Assembly: GCA_937902315.1 (NCBI GenBank)
Contig: CALGUG010000049.1
Span: forward strand, 1 to 44,323
From: an uncultured Chloroflexales bacterium
GTDB taxonomy: Bacteria > Chloroflexota > Chloroflexia > Chloroflexales > Chloroflexaceae
Direction of reading: 5' to 3'
Length of the DNA: 44,323 nucleotides
The notes beneath the pieces are model-generated. The model was not told the origin of the DNA and searched no databases. It worked only from the letters and a program-made list of their open reading frames with translations. The translations under genes and the position numbers were made by a program. Below are positions 7,054 through 15,666 of this stretch, piece by piece. The first letter of the stretch is position 1; each line of letters begins with the position of its first letter.

Positions 7054-8841
7054 TTAGCGTCCGCTGGGCAGCGGCGGAGGGTCGTCGCGTCGCCACGTTG
7101 TGGGCTTTTTGTTCTCGAGGCGCTGAACCTCTTGCTCTAAGATCCGACGCGCCACCGCCAAGGCCGTGGCATAGGTTGGGTCCATGCCGAAGTACGAGAG
7201 ATTCTGCGAGCCAAGGTTTTGACCTTTGCTGGCCGGCGTATCGCTCGCATAGTGCATAAAACCAACATCGTAGGGCAGCCGTAAGAAGCTGATCACTTCG
7301 TTATGAGGTGTGCGGTCGGGGAAGGTCTGCTCGTAGATCGCGCTCAGATAGGGGCCAGCTTCCATTTCGATATCGGTGATGAATTCGCGGTGAAGCGCTT
7401 GTAAGAAGGCGCGATTCTGCAAGAAGGTGCCGCGCACCGTCAGCGCGCGTTGGTTATCGAGCACGCTGCCATACACCAAGTAAGGCTCGACATCGGCGGC
7501 CATAAAGCAGTTGGCGAACATATAGGTGTTGCCGGTATGCTCGTCGAAGACCGCGTTGGGAATCAGCACATCGCCGATTTTGCCGTTCAGAGTCGCAGCC
7601 TTGCCGATCACATAGACGCCGCGCATCTCGCCCACGCTGCGCCCCACAATCGTCAAGATGTTGTAGGCGGCCAGTCCGAGCGGATAGTCGATGTTAAGGA
7701 TGAGGGCGTCGCTCTCGCGCAGTTTCTCAATGCCCGGAATCTGCAAACGTGGGTCCATCAGGTTCGGGTCGAGCTTGCCCAAGTCGAAGATCTGGCTGTC
7801 GACATCAACGTAGAAGCGACTCGGTATGCGAAGAATGCCCAAAGCCTCTTCTTCTTTGGCGCGCCGCTCGAAGTAATCGCGGCTAGAGGGATCGGCCTGA
7901 TACTTCTTCTGAACATAGTAGAAGAAGTTTTCGCGGCTGCTCGGCACCTCTTCCGCAACGATGCGTTCGTGTTCGGCCCGCAGCGCAGCGTGTTGGGGCT
8001 GGTCGAGGAAGCTGAGCAGTTCGCCCGTATTGCGTAGCGCGAAGCCGCTCATAATGTTGATCAGGCTATGGGTGTTGCTCGACACAAAGTAGACCGGACG
8101 CTGGCTCAGATCGATCTCTTTTGTGCTATCTTCGATATGCCACCACCAACGTAAGGTCGCCCGCTGATAGTCCATAAACGAGCCGCCCAGCATGCGCACC
8201 GCGAAGCGTTTGTGTTGGCGCGCCATAGCCAAAAGCTGTTGCGGCAGGGCGCTACGCCAGGTAGCGGAGAGTCGTTCGAGGTCGCGCTGCTCTAGCTTGA
8301 GCGCATCACGCAGGTCGTTCCAGCCTTCGTTCGCTTGAATGGGCGCTTCGCTGGCTTCAAACAGGAACTGCTCGATCTGGGCCGCCTTTGGGCTGCTGCG
8401 CAGCAGTTTGTGAATCTTATTCCATTCGATCTGATAGGCGACCAGCATCGGAATAAGGTCGTCGAGGTCGGAAGGGCTGGCGATTAGGACGGCCAGCGTC
8501 TCGCGCCCATCGAAAAACATCTTGCGGCGACGGCCCGGCGCGCTGACCTGTTGCCAGTTCTGAACATCGCCATAGCCGTGACGGGCGAACACTTCGTTGC
8601 TTTGCCCTAATAACAGCAGGCGCACCTTACTGATCGCATCAGAGAGGCGCAATGAGGTATAGATCAGCGCCGAAAGATCGGGTTGCTCTTCGAGCGCACC
8701 TTCGTGCAAGCTCGCTTCGCTAGCCAAGTACGGCTCAACAAGAGCTTGGATCTGAATCTCGCCGCTGCTGCGCAACAACGCGTGATAGGTGCGGTGGAAG
8801 AGATCCAAGGATGCTCGTTGGTTGGCGTCAAATAAAGGCAT
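7054..8841 (-). CDS. Large uncharacterised protein, possible nucleoside-phosphorylase-like C-terminus
   Basis: I do not recognise a named family for the full 595 aa. The first ~400 residues are mainly helical, soluble and rich in aromatic and charged residues (HRTYHALLRSSG, WWWHIEDSTKEI, FFYYVQKKYQADPSSRDYFE), with no signal peptide or membrane segment. From ~residue 380 the pattern changes to alternating strands. VYVIGKAATLNGKIGDVLIP (~411-428) resembles the GSAGGL...GDVVIP strand-loop of the PNP/UDP phosphorylase superfamily, and DIEMEAGPY (~490-498) resembles its ribose/phosphate-site DMEAA motif. The call is inferred from these two motifs and their spacing. The start is the ATG at 8841; a TTG at 8856 is also in frame. 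It is monocistronic and divergent from the GreA-like gene. Confidence 0.6.
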   Translation of the reverse strand: MPLFDANQRASLDLFHRTYHALLRSSGEIQIQALVEPYLASEASLHEGALEEQPDLSALIYTSLRLSDAISKVRLLLLGQSNEVFARHGYGDVQNWQQVSAPGRRRKMFFDGRETLAVLIASPSDLDDLIPMLVAYQIEWNKIHKLLRSSPKAAQIEQFLFEASEAPIQANEGWNDLRDALKLEQRDLERLSATWRSALPQQLLAMARQHKRFAVRMLGGSFMDYQRATLRWWWHIEDSTKEIDLSQRPVYFVSSNTHSLINIMSGFALRNTGELLSFLDQPQHAALRAEHERIVAEEVPSSRENFFYYVQKKYQADPSSRDYFERRAKEEEALGILRIPSRFYVDVDSQIFDLGKLDPNLMDPRLQIPGIEKLRESDALILNIDYPLGLAAYNILTIVGRSVGEMRGVYVIGKAATLNGKIGDVLIPNAVFDEHTGNTYMFANCFMAADVEPYLVYGSVLDNQRALTVRGTFLQNRAFLQALHREFITDIEMEAGPYLSAIYEQTFPDRTPHNEVISFLRLPYDVGFMHYASDTPASKGQNLGSQNLSYFGMDPTYATALAVARRILEQEVQRLENKKPTTWRRDDPPPLPSGR

Positions 8842-9645
8842 AACACTCACAATCAATCAACCTCGTTCTTAGGCGAAGATGTGTGGACACGCCTTCGCTA
8901 CTTCTTTGTAGTATAGCACGAGCTATTTGCCCAAGTTTGGAGAATGATACCAAATCTATTTACACTCTTTGAAACTCATATGAATTCGTTCAACAAGCAC
9001 AGCGGTTGACAGCTAACAATGAGGCAGACATGTATGCTATGTCGCATTGTCGAGCGAAATACCATACATCGACAAGAGAAATTCTGCCCTGCCGAAGATT
9101 TGTGTTCAAATATGTAGCTCTTACACTGAACCTACTCAACGGATTGCGAAAAAGAGCGCTTCATTGGGCAATAGTCTTAACACAGTGAATCCGATAAACT
9201 TGCTTCGAAAGCTTTGAAAGGGAACTATAGCACAAAGATTCTGCAAAGGAATGCGTCAAAAGGTGTATGTTTGGCCTACGACACATGGTACAATACAAAA
9301 ATCATTGAGAAGCGGATCACAGCCATCTCGCCATATGAGGCGTTTGCCCTGCCTCGCACGAGCACATTCGTAGGAGGAAACGAAAGCCTTTCGCCATTCG
9401 TGTTGGAACACAGCTAGTGTGTTCTGGGGGGCGACCGAGGTGCTCGCTATACCGTAAGTGCCTGTAGCGTTCATATTTTTATTCGCGAGAACCTGCATTC
9501 GCGTGTTGGAGCTTGTGTGTAATTGGGGCGTTGAAAAGATATCGCCTCAAGGGTAGCGTTTGTGTCTGTGAAACATCGCTTTTCAATGCAGCAACGATTT
9601 CACTATTGTATTCATTTTGTACCAAACAAAGAGGAATTGAGAGGA
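8842..9645. other. Divergent intergenic region with partial R2 end
   Basis: About 800 bp without a convincing gene. An R2-type left end (ATACCAAATC) starts at 8947 and is followed to ~9010 by a segment shared with 37646-37700 (TTTACACTCTTTG and CAACAAGCACAGCG). Short open frames here have no family features. Confidence 0.6.
9286..9294 (+). promoter_or_regulatory. Extended -10 promoter candidate
   Basis: TGGTACAAT fits an extended -10 (TGnTAtAAT). No good -35 is seen. The same nonamer occurs upstream of moaB (27585) and the ribokinase gene (23787), which supports a shared promoter type. Confidence 0.4.
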
Positions 9646-10578
9646 ATGACCACGCTGAGTCCTATATCCGCACGTCAGGCTTCAGACGAGCGTGCTGGAA
9701 CCACTGCCAACGAGAGTGGTGCCATCAGCACGATCGTTCAACGGCAGCTTGCTGTTCTTGAGGCATTGGCCGCAGAGAGTCAGGCTGAAGCTGCTGCACT
9801 GCAAACTGAGGTCGCTGATTTATCAACTCGGCTCAGTTCAGCTACAGCGCGTATTGCCCGTCTTGAGGCGAGTTTGAGTAATCACGCCCGTTTGTTGGCA
9901 GCTATCCGCGAAGGTTTGGAAGAGACATTCGCCCAAGTCTTAGCTTCGGCCTCTGAGCGAGCGAATCCAGCTCGCGCGACGAACGACGCTCCTGTGAGCA
10001 CAGTACCAGCATCAGAACCAGCCCCAGCGCCTCGTCCATCACCAGCCGCCGTTGCGCCAGCCAGCGCTGCTCCAGTCGCTGCTGCGCCAGCCGCCGAAGC
10101 GCGACCGCCGCTTGGAGCCTCGCGTGCCACCTACGAGCGTGTTCCCGAGCAGCGCCCGTTGCCGCCGAGAAGCTCAATGGAGTCAGAAGCGCCCCGTCCT
10201 GCAGCTCCGGTCACGCGCCAATATGCACCAACGCCCACAGTTGAGCAGCCCGCCGAGCATCAACCAGTTGCCAGCTCGTTCTATTCGGCTGCGGTTCGCC
10301 AAGCGGTTATCCAGCAGCCCGCAGAGCCAGAGCCACCTATCGATGATGGCCGCCCGCGAGTGCAGCGCGGTTCAACGGTCAGAGTCGCTTTTGATGATGA
10401 TACAACCGAAGAGTATACAATTGTGCGCCCGAGCGAGGCCAATCCCATTCGCAATCTAATTGGCGAAAACAGCCCGCTTGGCATGGCGCTCATGGGCGCA
10501 GCGGTTGGCGATACTCGCACCTATCGGGTTCGCCCCACCAGCCCAGAAATCACTGTGCATGTGCGCTCGATTAGTTAA
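9646..10578 (+). CDS. Coiled-coil protein with GreA/GreB C-terminal-like domain
   Basis: The 310-aa protein has three parts. Residues ~25-105 form a heptad-rich coiled coil (EALAAESQAEAAALQTEVAD and on). Residues ~110-230 are a Pro/Ala-rich, probably disordered linker. Residues ~235-310 match the FKBP-like C-terminal domain of transcript-cleavage factors GreA/GreB: GSTVRVAF, EEYTIVRPSEANP, NSPLGMALMGAAVGD and a final strand. In GreA this domain docks on the RNA polymerase secondary-channel rim, and an N-terminal coiled coil carries two acidic residues at its tip. Here the coiled coil is separated from the domain by >100 disordered residues, which is not GreA architecture. The ATG at 9646 (GAGAGGA just upstream) is preferred to an in-frame start at 9562. 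It may be an RNA polymerase-binding protein or a structural protein that has reused the domain. Confidence 0.7.
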   Translation: MTTLSPISARQASDERAGTTANESGAISTIVQRQLAVLEALAAESQAEAAALQTEVADLSTRLSSATARIARLEASLSNHARLLAAIREGLEETFAQVLASASERANPARATNDAPVSTVPASEPAPAPRPSPAAVAPASAAPVAAAPAAEARPPLGASRATYERVPEQRPLPPRSSMESEAPRPAAPVTRQYAPTPTVEQPAEHQPVASSFYSAAVRQAVIQQPAEPEPPIDDGRPRVQRGSTVRVAFDDDTTEEYTIVRPSEANPIRNLIGENSPLGMALMGAAVGDTRTYRVRPTSPEITVHVRSIS

Positions 10579-10717
10579 GCCTTTGATCAGCTACCTATTG
10601 AGTTGAGAGAACAGTCTCCCTGATCGTTGGGCAGCCTGCGAAGCCGATCTAGCCTTTTCATTGTTGATTTATTGCTAGGTTCGCCTTTGTAGGCTGTGTA
10701 GAGCAGAGCACAGAACA

Positions 10718-10761
10718 AACGAAGGGTGTATGCGATGTTAGTCTTGCATACACCCTTCGTT
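10718..10761 (+). terminator. Terminator of the GreA-like gene
   Basis: AACGAAGGGTGTATGC pairs perfectly with GCATACACCCTTCGTT (16-bp stem, 12-nt loop), 140 bp past the stop. Confidence 0.7.
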
Positions 10762-10796
10762 ATGCGCTTCCATCAAATCTTGCTGACTTTTTCGCT

Positions 10797-10857
10797 CTGG
10801 CGGCGAGACCTCTAGCTTCCATTCGGACTCAACCGCGTCCGCCTACGGCTACAAAAT
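10797..10857 (+). repeat. R1 copy D
   Basis: CTGGCGGCGAGACC, CCATTCGGACTC and the perfect core (10834-10851). It follows the terminator of the plus-strand gene and is itself followed, 15 nt on, by an R3 unit. Confidence 0.9.
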
Positions 10858-10865
10858 GGGCTAGC

Positions 10866-11100
10866 CTGCCCTCATCCCCAGTCCTTCTTCCGCATTGCTG
10901 GAGCTGTACATTACCACAAATCAACATACGGTCAGCGTTATCGGGCCTCACCCCCCGGCCCCCTCTCCCGCACTGCGGGCGAGGGGGTGAATGCTCCCCG
11001 TTCTGTGCTTTCAAGGATACTCCCGCGATGCTATGCGAACGATCGCCTGTTGCTGCCGACACGACTTTTGGGTAATGCATAGCATTGCGGGAGAAGGGAG
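10866..11100 (-). repeat. R3 compound repeat, long copy
   Basis: It contains the CCCTCATCCCC end, the GTACATTACCACAAATC unit, a GC-rich hairpin (CCCTCTCCCGCA/TGCGGGCGAGGG around 10962-10986) and a GCGATCGTTCGCATA-type segment. Its reverse complement matches 29803-29985 closely, so these are two inverted copies of one ~190-bp repeat. Confidence 0.8.
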
Positions 11101-11240
11101 CGATGCGCGACTCGCTTTAAAGACGTGTATGCTCGCAACGGAAGAAACAAAGGAAAGTTGATACGAAATCCGCTTTGTTGTATTTTGGAGCGGGCTCTCG
11201 GCACACAGCTACAACAGCGAGGTTACGGGCGAGTTGTTAG

Positions 11241-11298
11241 TAGCCGTAGGCGGACGCGCTAACAGCCTTCTTTGGGAAAGAGACCAAGCCGCCAGAGT
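11241..11298 (-). repeat. R1 copy E
   Basis: Perfect core at 11241-11258, then AAGCCGCCAGAG at 11286. It faces copy D across 380 bp in the spacer between two convergent genes. Degraded R2 fragments (GGTATGAATTCCACTTC...CGAAGGTCAAA) follow at 11320-11380. Confidence 0.88.
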
Positions 11299-11442
11299 AC
11301 TGAACCGATCGAACGGATTTGGTATGAATTCCACTTCACCGAAGGTCAAAACATAAAGAAATCAATCGAATTTGCTATGGCTGAAGAAAATAGAAAAGCC
11401 TAAACGAACGTGGGCGGTACCTTACGGATCGCGCTGCGTAGC

Positions 11443-12378
11443 TTACGCTTTCTTGTCAGACTGTTCGTCGTTAAACCAAGGGAAGAGCGAGCGAACCTGC
11501 TCGAATACATTGCCGACGATCTCGGCCAAGCCTTTGCGCCCGAAGGTCGAAGTGTAGTCCATCGTGGCGGTGTAGGGCCCAGGGTCTTCGCCTGTGCTCT
11601 CGCGCAGATACCAACGGTGATCCATAATCCAGCGATAGAGGTCGGCCTCGGTGCGTCCTGGGAAGTGTTCAAGCACGTTTTGTTCGCGAATCACCTTGAT
11701 GATCGGCATGTAGACCGTATCGTACCAGTGAGCTACCGCTTCATCACGGTCGATCTCTTGTTTGCGTTCGAGCCCCATGTAGTAGCGATGGGCATTGATA
11801 TGGCGCACCAGATCCAGATAACCGCCCAGCTCGGTGAACTCGATGCGCTGTTCGGGGCGCAACCGATGCAAGTTGGTCCACTCTAGAAAGTCGCTGTACT
11901 CTTCTTTAAGCATCAGGTCGTGGGCGCTCATGTCGGCGCTGAGCGGCACATCGACAAACAGTTCGGTCACATAGGCATCGAGTTCGAGTTGACCTTGTTG
12001 GCGCGCAACCGAAACGCGGTGGTTGCCATCTTTTACAAAATAGACATCGTCGATTTTATACAGTTCGACCGGCGGTAAGATCACATCTTCGTAGTGGGCT
12101 TTATCGACACTGCGCCAGCGATTTTTAACTGAATCTTTGCGCGGCAAAAAGCGGCGGTCGAAGTCGCTATAGCGTCCTTCGCTGCCGATAATGCGGTCGA
12201 CTGGCACAATTTGATGACCAATATAGCGTTGGCCTCGAATATTGAGGCGCGATCGCACTTCTTCAAAAGAGAGCAGATCGTTTGAACGACGATTGAGCAA
12301 ATCGAAGAGACCCGCCACGAGCGCCTGCCTGCGTGCCCGAACGAAATCGTCGTTTGTTTTGACATCTACCCAACCCAT
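11443..12378 (-). CDS. ParB/sulfiredoxin-like domain protein
   Basis: A 311-aa cytoplasmic protein. The core motif YFVKDGNHRVSVARQQGQ (~residues 113-130) is the GxHR-type signature of the ParB/Srx fold, which in other proteins binds nucleotides (CTP in ParB, ATP in sulfiredoxin) or DNA. Conserved-looking IVPVDRIIGSEGRYSDFDRRFLP precedes it, and a long helical C-terminal half (EEYSDFLEWTNLHRL, HWYDTVYMPIIKVIREQ) follows. No classic ParB HTH was recognised, so a chromosome-partition role is not supported; database entries of this type are often labelled transcriptional regulator. GAGGAG lies 7 nt before the ATG. It is monocistronic and divergent from the deacetylase gene. Confidence 0.6.
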   Translation of the reverse strand: MGWVDVKTNDDFVRARRQALVAGLFDLLNRRSNDLLSFEEVRSRLNIRGQRYIGHQIVPVDRIIGSEGRYSDFDRRFLPRKDSVKNRWRSVDKAHYEDVILPPVELYKIDDVYFVKDGNHRVSVARQQGQLELDAYVTELFVDVPLSADMSAHDLMLKEEYSDFLEWTNLHRLRPEQRIEFTELGGYLDLVRHINAHRYYMGLERKQEIDRDEAVAHWYDTVYMPIIKVIREQNVLEHFPGRTEADLYRWIMDHRWYLRESTGEDPGPYTATMDYTSTFGRKGLAEIVGNVFEQVRSLFPWFNDEQSDKKA

Positions 12379-12678
12379 GAATCACTCCTCGAAATGAGAG
12401 AGACTCCGTTCCCAGCTGTTTGTTTTGCCAAAACGGTTCTGATCTAAGGTCACGACTATTAGTGGGTACATCACGATCTATACGCCTTATTTCAAAGGCG
12501 CCAATGACCTAAACACCGTACAGAAACCCCAAAGGATGGTACTGTTAGTATCATGCACCAAATCTGCCGATTTGGCACCGTTCGATAGAATGAAAAGAGA
12601 TAACGAAGCTCTTCCAAGTGGGGTAATTGTGCGTATTGTACTGCAAAGCTGCGCTTTCGGCTAGAGAGGATAATCCGA

Positions 12679-13575
12679 ATGCGGATTTTTTCATCTGCTT
12701 CATTTGCCTTGCCCCTTCCCGAAGGGCATCGTTTCCCGGCACAGAAATATGCCCTCTTGCGCCAGCGTGTTTTGGCCGCCCAGATCGTGCCCAGCGAGCA
12801 AATCATCGCCCCTATGGCGGCCCAAAACAGCGATCTTGTGCGGGCACACTCGCTCGACTATGTGCAGCGTGTGCAGTGGGGCGAGCTCAGCGCCGCCGAG
12901 ATCCGTCGCATCGGTCTGCCTTGGTCGGGCAGCTTGGTCGAACGTTCGCGCCGCTCGGTCGGAGCCACCATCGAAGCCTGTCGCGCCGCGCTCGAAGATG
13001 GCATCGCTGTGAGCTTGGCTGGCGGCACGCACCACGCCTGCCGCGACTACGGCGAGGGCTTTTGTGTCTTCAACGATAGCGCGGTGGCCGCCTATGCCAT
13101 GTTGGCCGAGGCGCGCGTGCGGCGCGTTGCTGTCATCGACTGCGATGTGCATCAAGGCAACGGCACGGCCCAGATCTGCCAGGGCGATCCAGCCGTTTTC
13201 ACCTTTTCGATCCACGCCGCCAACAACTTCCCCTTCGAGAAGATCCCCAGCGACTTCGACCTGGAATTGCCCGATAAAACTGGAGACGACGCCTATCTGG
13301 AAGCCTTGCGTCCTGCTCTGCAGATTTGCTTCGAGCGCGCTAGGCCTGATCTGGTGATCTATCTGGCGGGTGCCGACCCCTATTTCGACGACCGTTTGGG
13401 CCGTTTGGCGCTCAGCAAAGCAGGCCTTGCCGCCCGCGATCAAGCTGTGTTTGCGATCTGCCGTGCGGAGGGTGTGCCCGTCGCTGTCACCATGGCGGGA
13501 GGCTACGCCCGCAATATCAACGATACGGTCGATATCAACGAGCAGACTGTTCGTTTGGCGGTTGCGGCGTTTTAG
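12679..13575 (+). CDS. Histone-deacetylase-family zinc hydrolase
   Basis: This is a member of the arginase/deacetylase superfamily (HDAC, acetoin utilisation AcuC, acetylpolyamine amidohydrolase). These enzymes use a Zn-bound water to remove acetyl groups from acetyl-lysine or acetylated amines. The active site is complete in sequence: His-His 118-119 (GGTHHA), Asp154/Asp156/His158 (DCDVHQGNG), Asp233 (GADPYFDD), and a GGYARN loop for the catalytic Tyr near 276. Length, 298 aa, is that of compact bacterial HDACs. AGAGGA precedes the ATG. It ends tail to tail with comF, and the two stop codons overlap. The natural substrate is unknown. Confidence 0.9.
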   Translation: MRIFSSASFALPLPEGHRFPAQKYALLRQRVLAAQIVPSEQIIAPMAAQNSDLVRAHSLDYVQRVQWGELSAAEIRRIGLPWSGSLVERSRRSVGATIEACRAALEDGIAVSLAGGTHHACRDYGEGFCVFNDSAVAAYAMLAEARVRRVAVIDCDVHQGNGTAQICQGDPAVFTFSIHAANNFPFEKIPSDFDLELPDKTGDDAYLEALRPALQICFERARPDLVIYLAGADPYFDDRLGRLALSKAGLAARDQAVFAICRAEGVPVAVTMAGGYARNINDTVDINEQTVRLAVAAF

Positions 13576-14219
13576 CTTTGACCGAGTCGGCTGCGTGCGA
13601 GGGCCACTCCCTTGATCTCTTGGCTGCCCGCGAGGCGCAAGGCCTCGGCGCAGGCGGCCATGGTTGCGCCCGTGGTGAGCACATCGTCGATCAACAGAAC
13701 CCGCTTTGGAGCCGCTTGCGTCCCTTTCCAACGAAAGGCGTTTTGCATGTTGCGCCGCCGCGCTGCCGCGTCGAGATGGGCTTGTTGCTCGGTGTATCGG
13801 ACGCGCTCGACTTTGTTGAGCAGTAAGGGCAGGCCGTTCAACTGCGCTACTCGTTCTGCTAACAGTTCGCTCTGGTTAAAGCCGCGCTCTTGCTTGCGCT
13901 TGTGGTGCAGCGGAACGGGAATGACCGCATCGCCCGAGAGCTGCTCGGCTTTGCAGTAATCGCCCAAGATATCGCCCAATAGATGGCCGATGCGGCGCTT
14001 TTTGTAATACTTTAAGTGGTGAATCGCCGGACGTATCACACCCTCGAACACGAACGCGATATGCATCGCATCGAGCCCGCTGATGCGCTCTTGCGTGAAT
14101 GGATAGGGCGCTAGGCTTCGGCAACAGGCTGAACAGAGCAGATCACCTACTCGCTTGCATACCACACAGCGATCGGGGAAGAGCAGGTTCAGCAGAGCAT
14201 CGATCAGTTTGTTCGCCAT
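13572..14219 (-). CDS. comF: ComF-family phosphoribosyltransferase-like protein
   Basis: ComF proteins are needed for DNA uptake in naturally competent bacteria; they combine a zinc ribbon with a PRTase-like domain. Both parts are visible in these 215 aa: the four-cysteine ribbon CVVCKRVGDLLCSACC at residues ~18-33, and the PRPP-binding motif VLLIDDVLTTGATMAAC at ~175-191. The linker HKRKQERGFNQSELLAE is also typical. GGGAGG lies 5 nt before the ATG. The last codons overlap the stop of the convergent deacetylase gene. No other competence gene is in the window; in Chloroflexota comF homologues are common, and a role outside uptake is possible. Confidence 0.9.
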   Translation of the reverse strand: MANKLIDALLNLLFPDRCVVCKRVGDLLCSACCRSLAPYPFTQERISGLDAMHIAFVFEGVIRPAIHHLKYYKKRRIGHLLGDILGDYCKAEQLSGDAVIPVPLHHKRKQERGFNQSELLAERVAQLNGLPLLLNKVERVRYTEQQAHLDAAARRRNMQNAFRWKGTQAAPKRVLLIDDVLTTGATMAACAEALRLAGSQEIKGVALARSRLGQS

Positions 14220-14292
14220 CGTGCCTCCCGATCTTCAACGCGCTTTGCAATCTTGACCGCACGAAGCGCCGGAAAGCAACGTGAGTGTGGCG

Positions 14293-15660
14293 CTACCAGG
14301 GCACGTTGGTTAGATCGGGCTGCTCAGGCGAAGCTTCGGGAATGAGGATCTCTTGCGTAGGTTGTTGAGTGGGTTTGGCAGTTTTGCTGCTGATTGGGGC
14401 CGGAGAAGGCGGCGCATGAAAGTAGAGCGCCTCGGGGCTGCTTGTAGGCTGAGTCTGCTCGGCTTGTTTGGCAAGCTCAAGCTCGTCGCTCGGCAGCTCG
14501 ATCGGAGGCAGACTCGGGCTAGCGCTTGGCTGTAGGCTTGGCTGTGTGCTCGGTGTAGGGGTGCTCGCCAGCTGAAGGTTCGGTAAAACGCTTGTTGCAC
14601 TTGGGGCTGGGCTAGGGGCGAGCACTGTTGGGCTTGGCCTCGCTGTAGCTTGAACCTGAACCAAGTGGGCTTGGTTGCTAGGGGCTTGTTCGGGCGGCAT
14701 CAACTGGCCGCTCAGCGCGAGCACGGCCGCTACCAGCAAGACCAAGAGCGAGGCGCTGGCTCCGATCAAGCTAAAGGGCAGTTGAAACAGCTCTTTCAGC
14801 GCTTGACGGCGTTGAATGCGCTTGAGCGCTCTGCTGAAGTCGCGCGCGCTTTGGTAGCGCTTGTCAGGGCGGGCTTGGCAGGCGCGGTCGATCACGCTGG
14901 CCAGCGCGCGGCTGGTTTTGGGCGCGATGTCGAGGTGCTGAACGGCTCGTCCTAGCTCTTGTCTGGCCGCGCGCAGCCGCAGTTTATAGGGTTCGCCCCC
15001 GCTGAGCATTTCGCCCAGCAGCAGACCGACCCCAAACAGATCGCTGCGTTTGTCGGGCGGCTGTTCGATCTTGTTTTGTTCGGGTGCGCTATATTCGGGC
15101 GTGAGCGCTGGCAGATCGTTGGGGTTGCGCGGGTTGACCACCGGCTCGCCTGTGCGGCGCGCGATGCCGAAGTCGGTTAAGAGCGCTTTGATTTTGCCCG
15201 TGCTGGTGTCGATCAAGATGTTGGAAGGCTTGATATCGCGATGCACGATCTCGTGCTGATGGAGGTAGTCGAGCGCAGCCAACAGATCGATGGCGATCTG
15301 AAGCGCTTCTTTTTCTTCGATCGGGTGGCGGCGCAGATAGCTCGCCAAGGAGCCGCCCGCGATGAAATCGCAGACCAGATAGCCCTCGTCGCTGGCGGGT
15401 TCGTACTCGAAGGCGTGGCACTTCACGATGTTGGGATGATCCAACGAGAGGTGCATGCGTGCCTCGCGCCGCAGTCGAAGCTGGGCGCGGCTGAACTCTT
15501 CTTGTTCGAGGTCGTGTACAACCTCTTTGACCGCGACCGCGCGGCGCAGAGCAACATCGTAGGCATAATAAACCCTCCCGACCCCACCTATCCCGATCGG
15601 GCGAGCTTGCAAAAGCCGATATTTCGCTTGGCGCACAAAGCGGCTGGTCGGAAATGGCAT
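14293..15660 (-). CDS. Membrane-anchored Ser/Thr protein kinase
   Basis: A eukaryotic-type (PknB-like) kinase of 455 aa. It has a glycine loop GIGGVGRVYYAYD (~23-35), Lys45 in VAVKEV, catalytic HRDIKPSN (140-147), DFG (163-165) and APE (192-194). One membrane segment spans ~296-318. The extracytoplasmic tail of ~135 residues is Pro/Ser/Thr/Gln-rich and low in complexity; no PASTA repeats are seen, so it may contact the cell wall or simply act as a spacer. The gene starts 6 bp after the stop of the FHA gene, with no clear ribosome site, suggesting translational coupling. The pair forms a phospho-signalling unit: the kinase is the likely writer and the FHA domain a reader. Confidence 0.9.
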   Translation of the reverse strand: MPFPTSRFVRQAKYRLLQARPIGIGGVGRVYYAYDVALRRAVAVKEVVHDLEQEEFSRAQLRLRREARMHLSLDHPNIVKCHAFEYEPASDEGYLVCDFIAGGSLASYLRRHPIEEKEALQIAIDLLAALDYLHQHEIVHRDIKPSNILIDTSTGKIKALLTDFGIARRTGEPVVNPRNPNDLPALTPEYSAPEQNKIEQPPDKRSDLFGVGLLLGEMLSGGEPYKLRLRAARQELGRAVQHLDIAPKTSRALASVIDRACQARPDKRYQSARDFSRALKRIQRRQALKELFQLPFSLIGASASLLVLLVAAVLALSGQLMPPEQAPSNQAHLVQVQATARPSPTVLAPSPAPSATSVLPNLQLASTPTPSTQPSLQPSASPSLPPIELPSDELELAKQAEQTQPTSSPEALYFHAPPSPAPISSKTAKPTQQPTQEILIPEASPEQPDLTNVPW

Positions 15661-15666
15661 AAGCGC

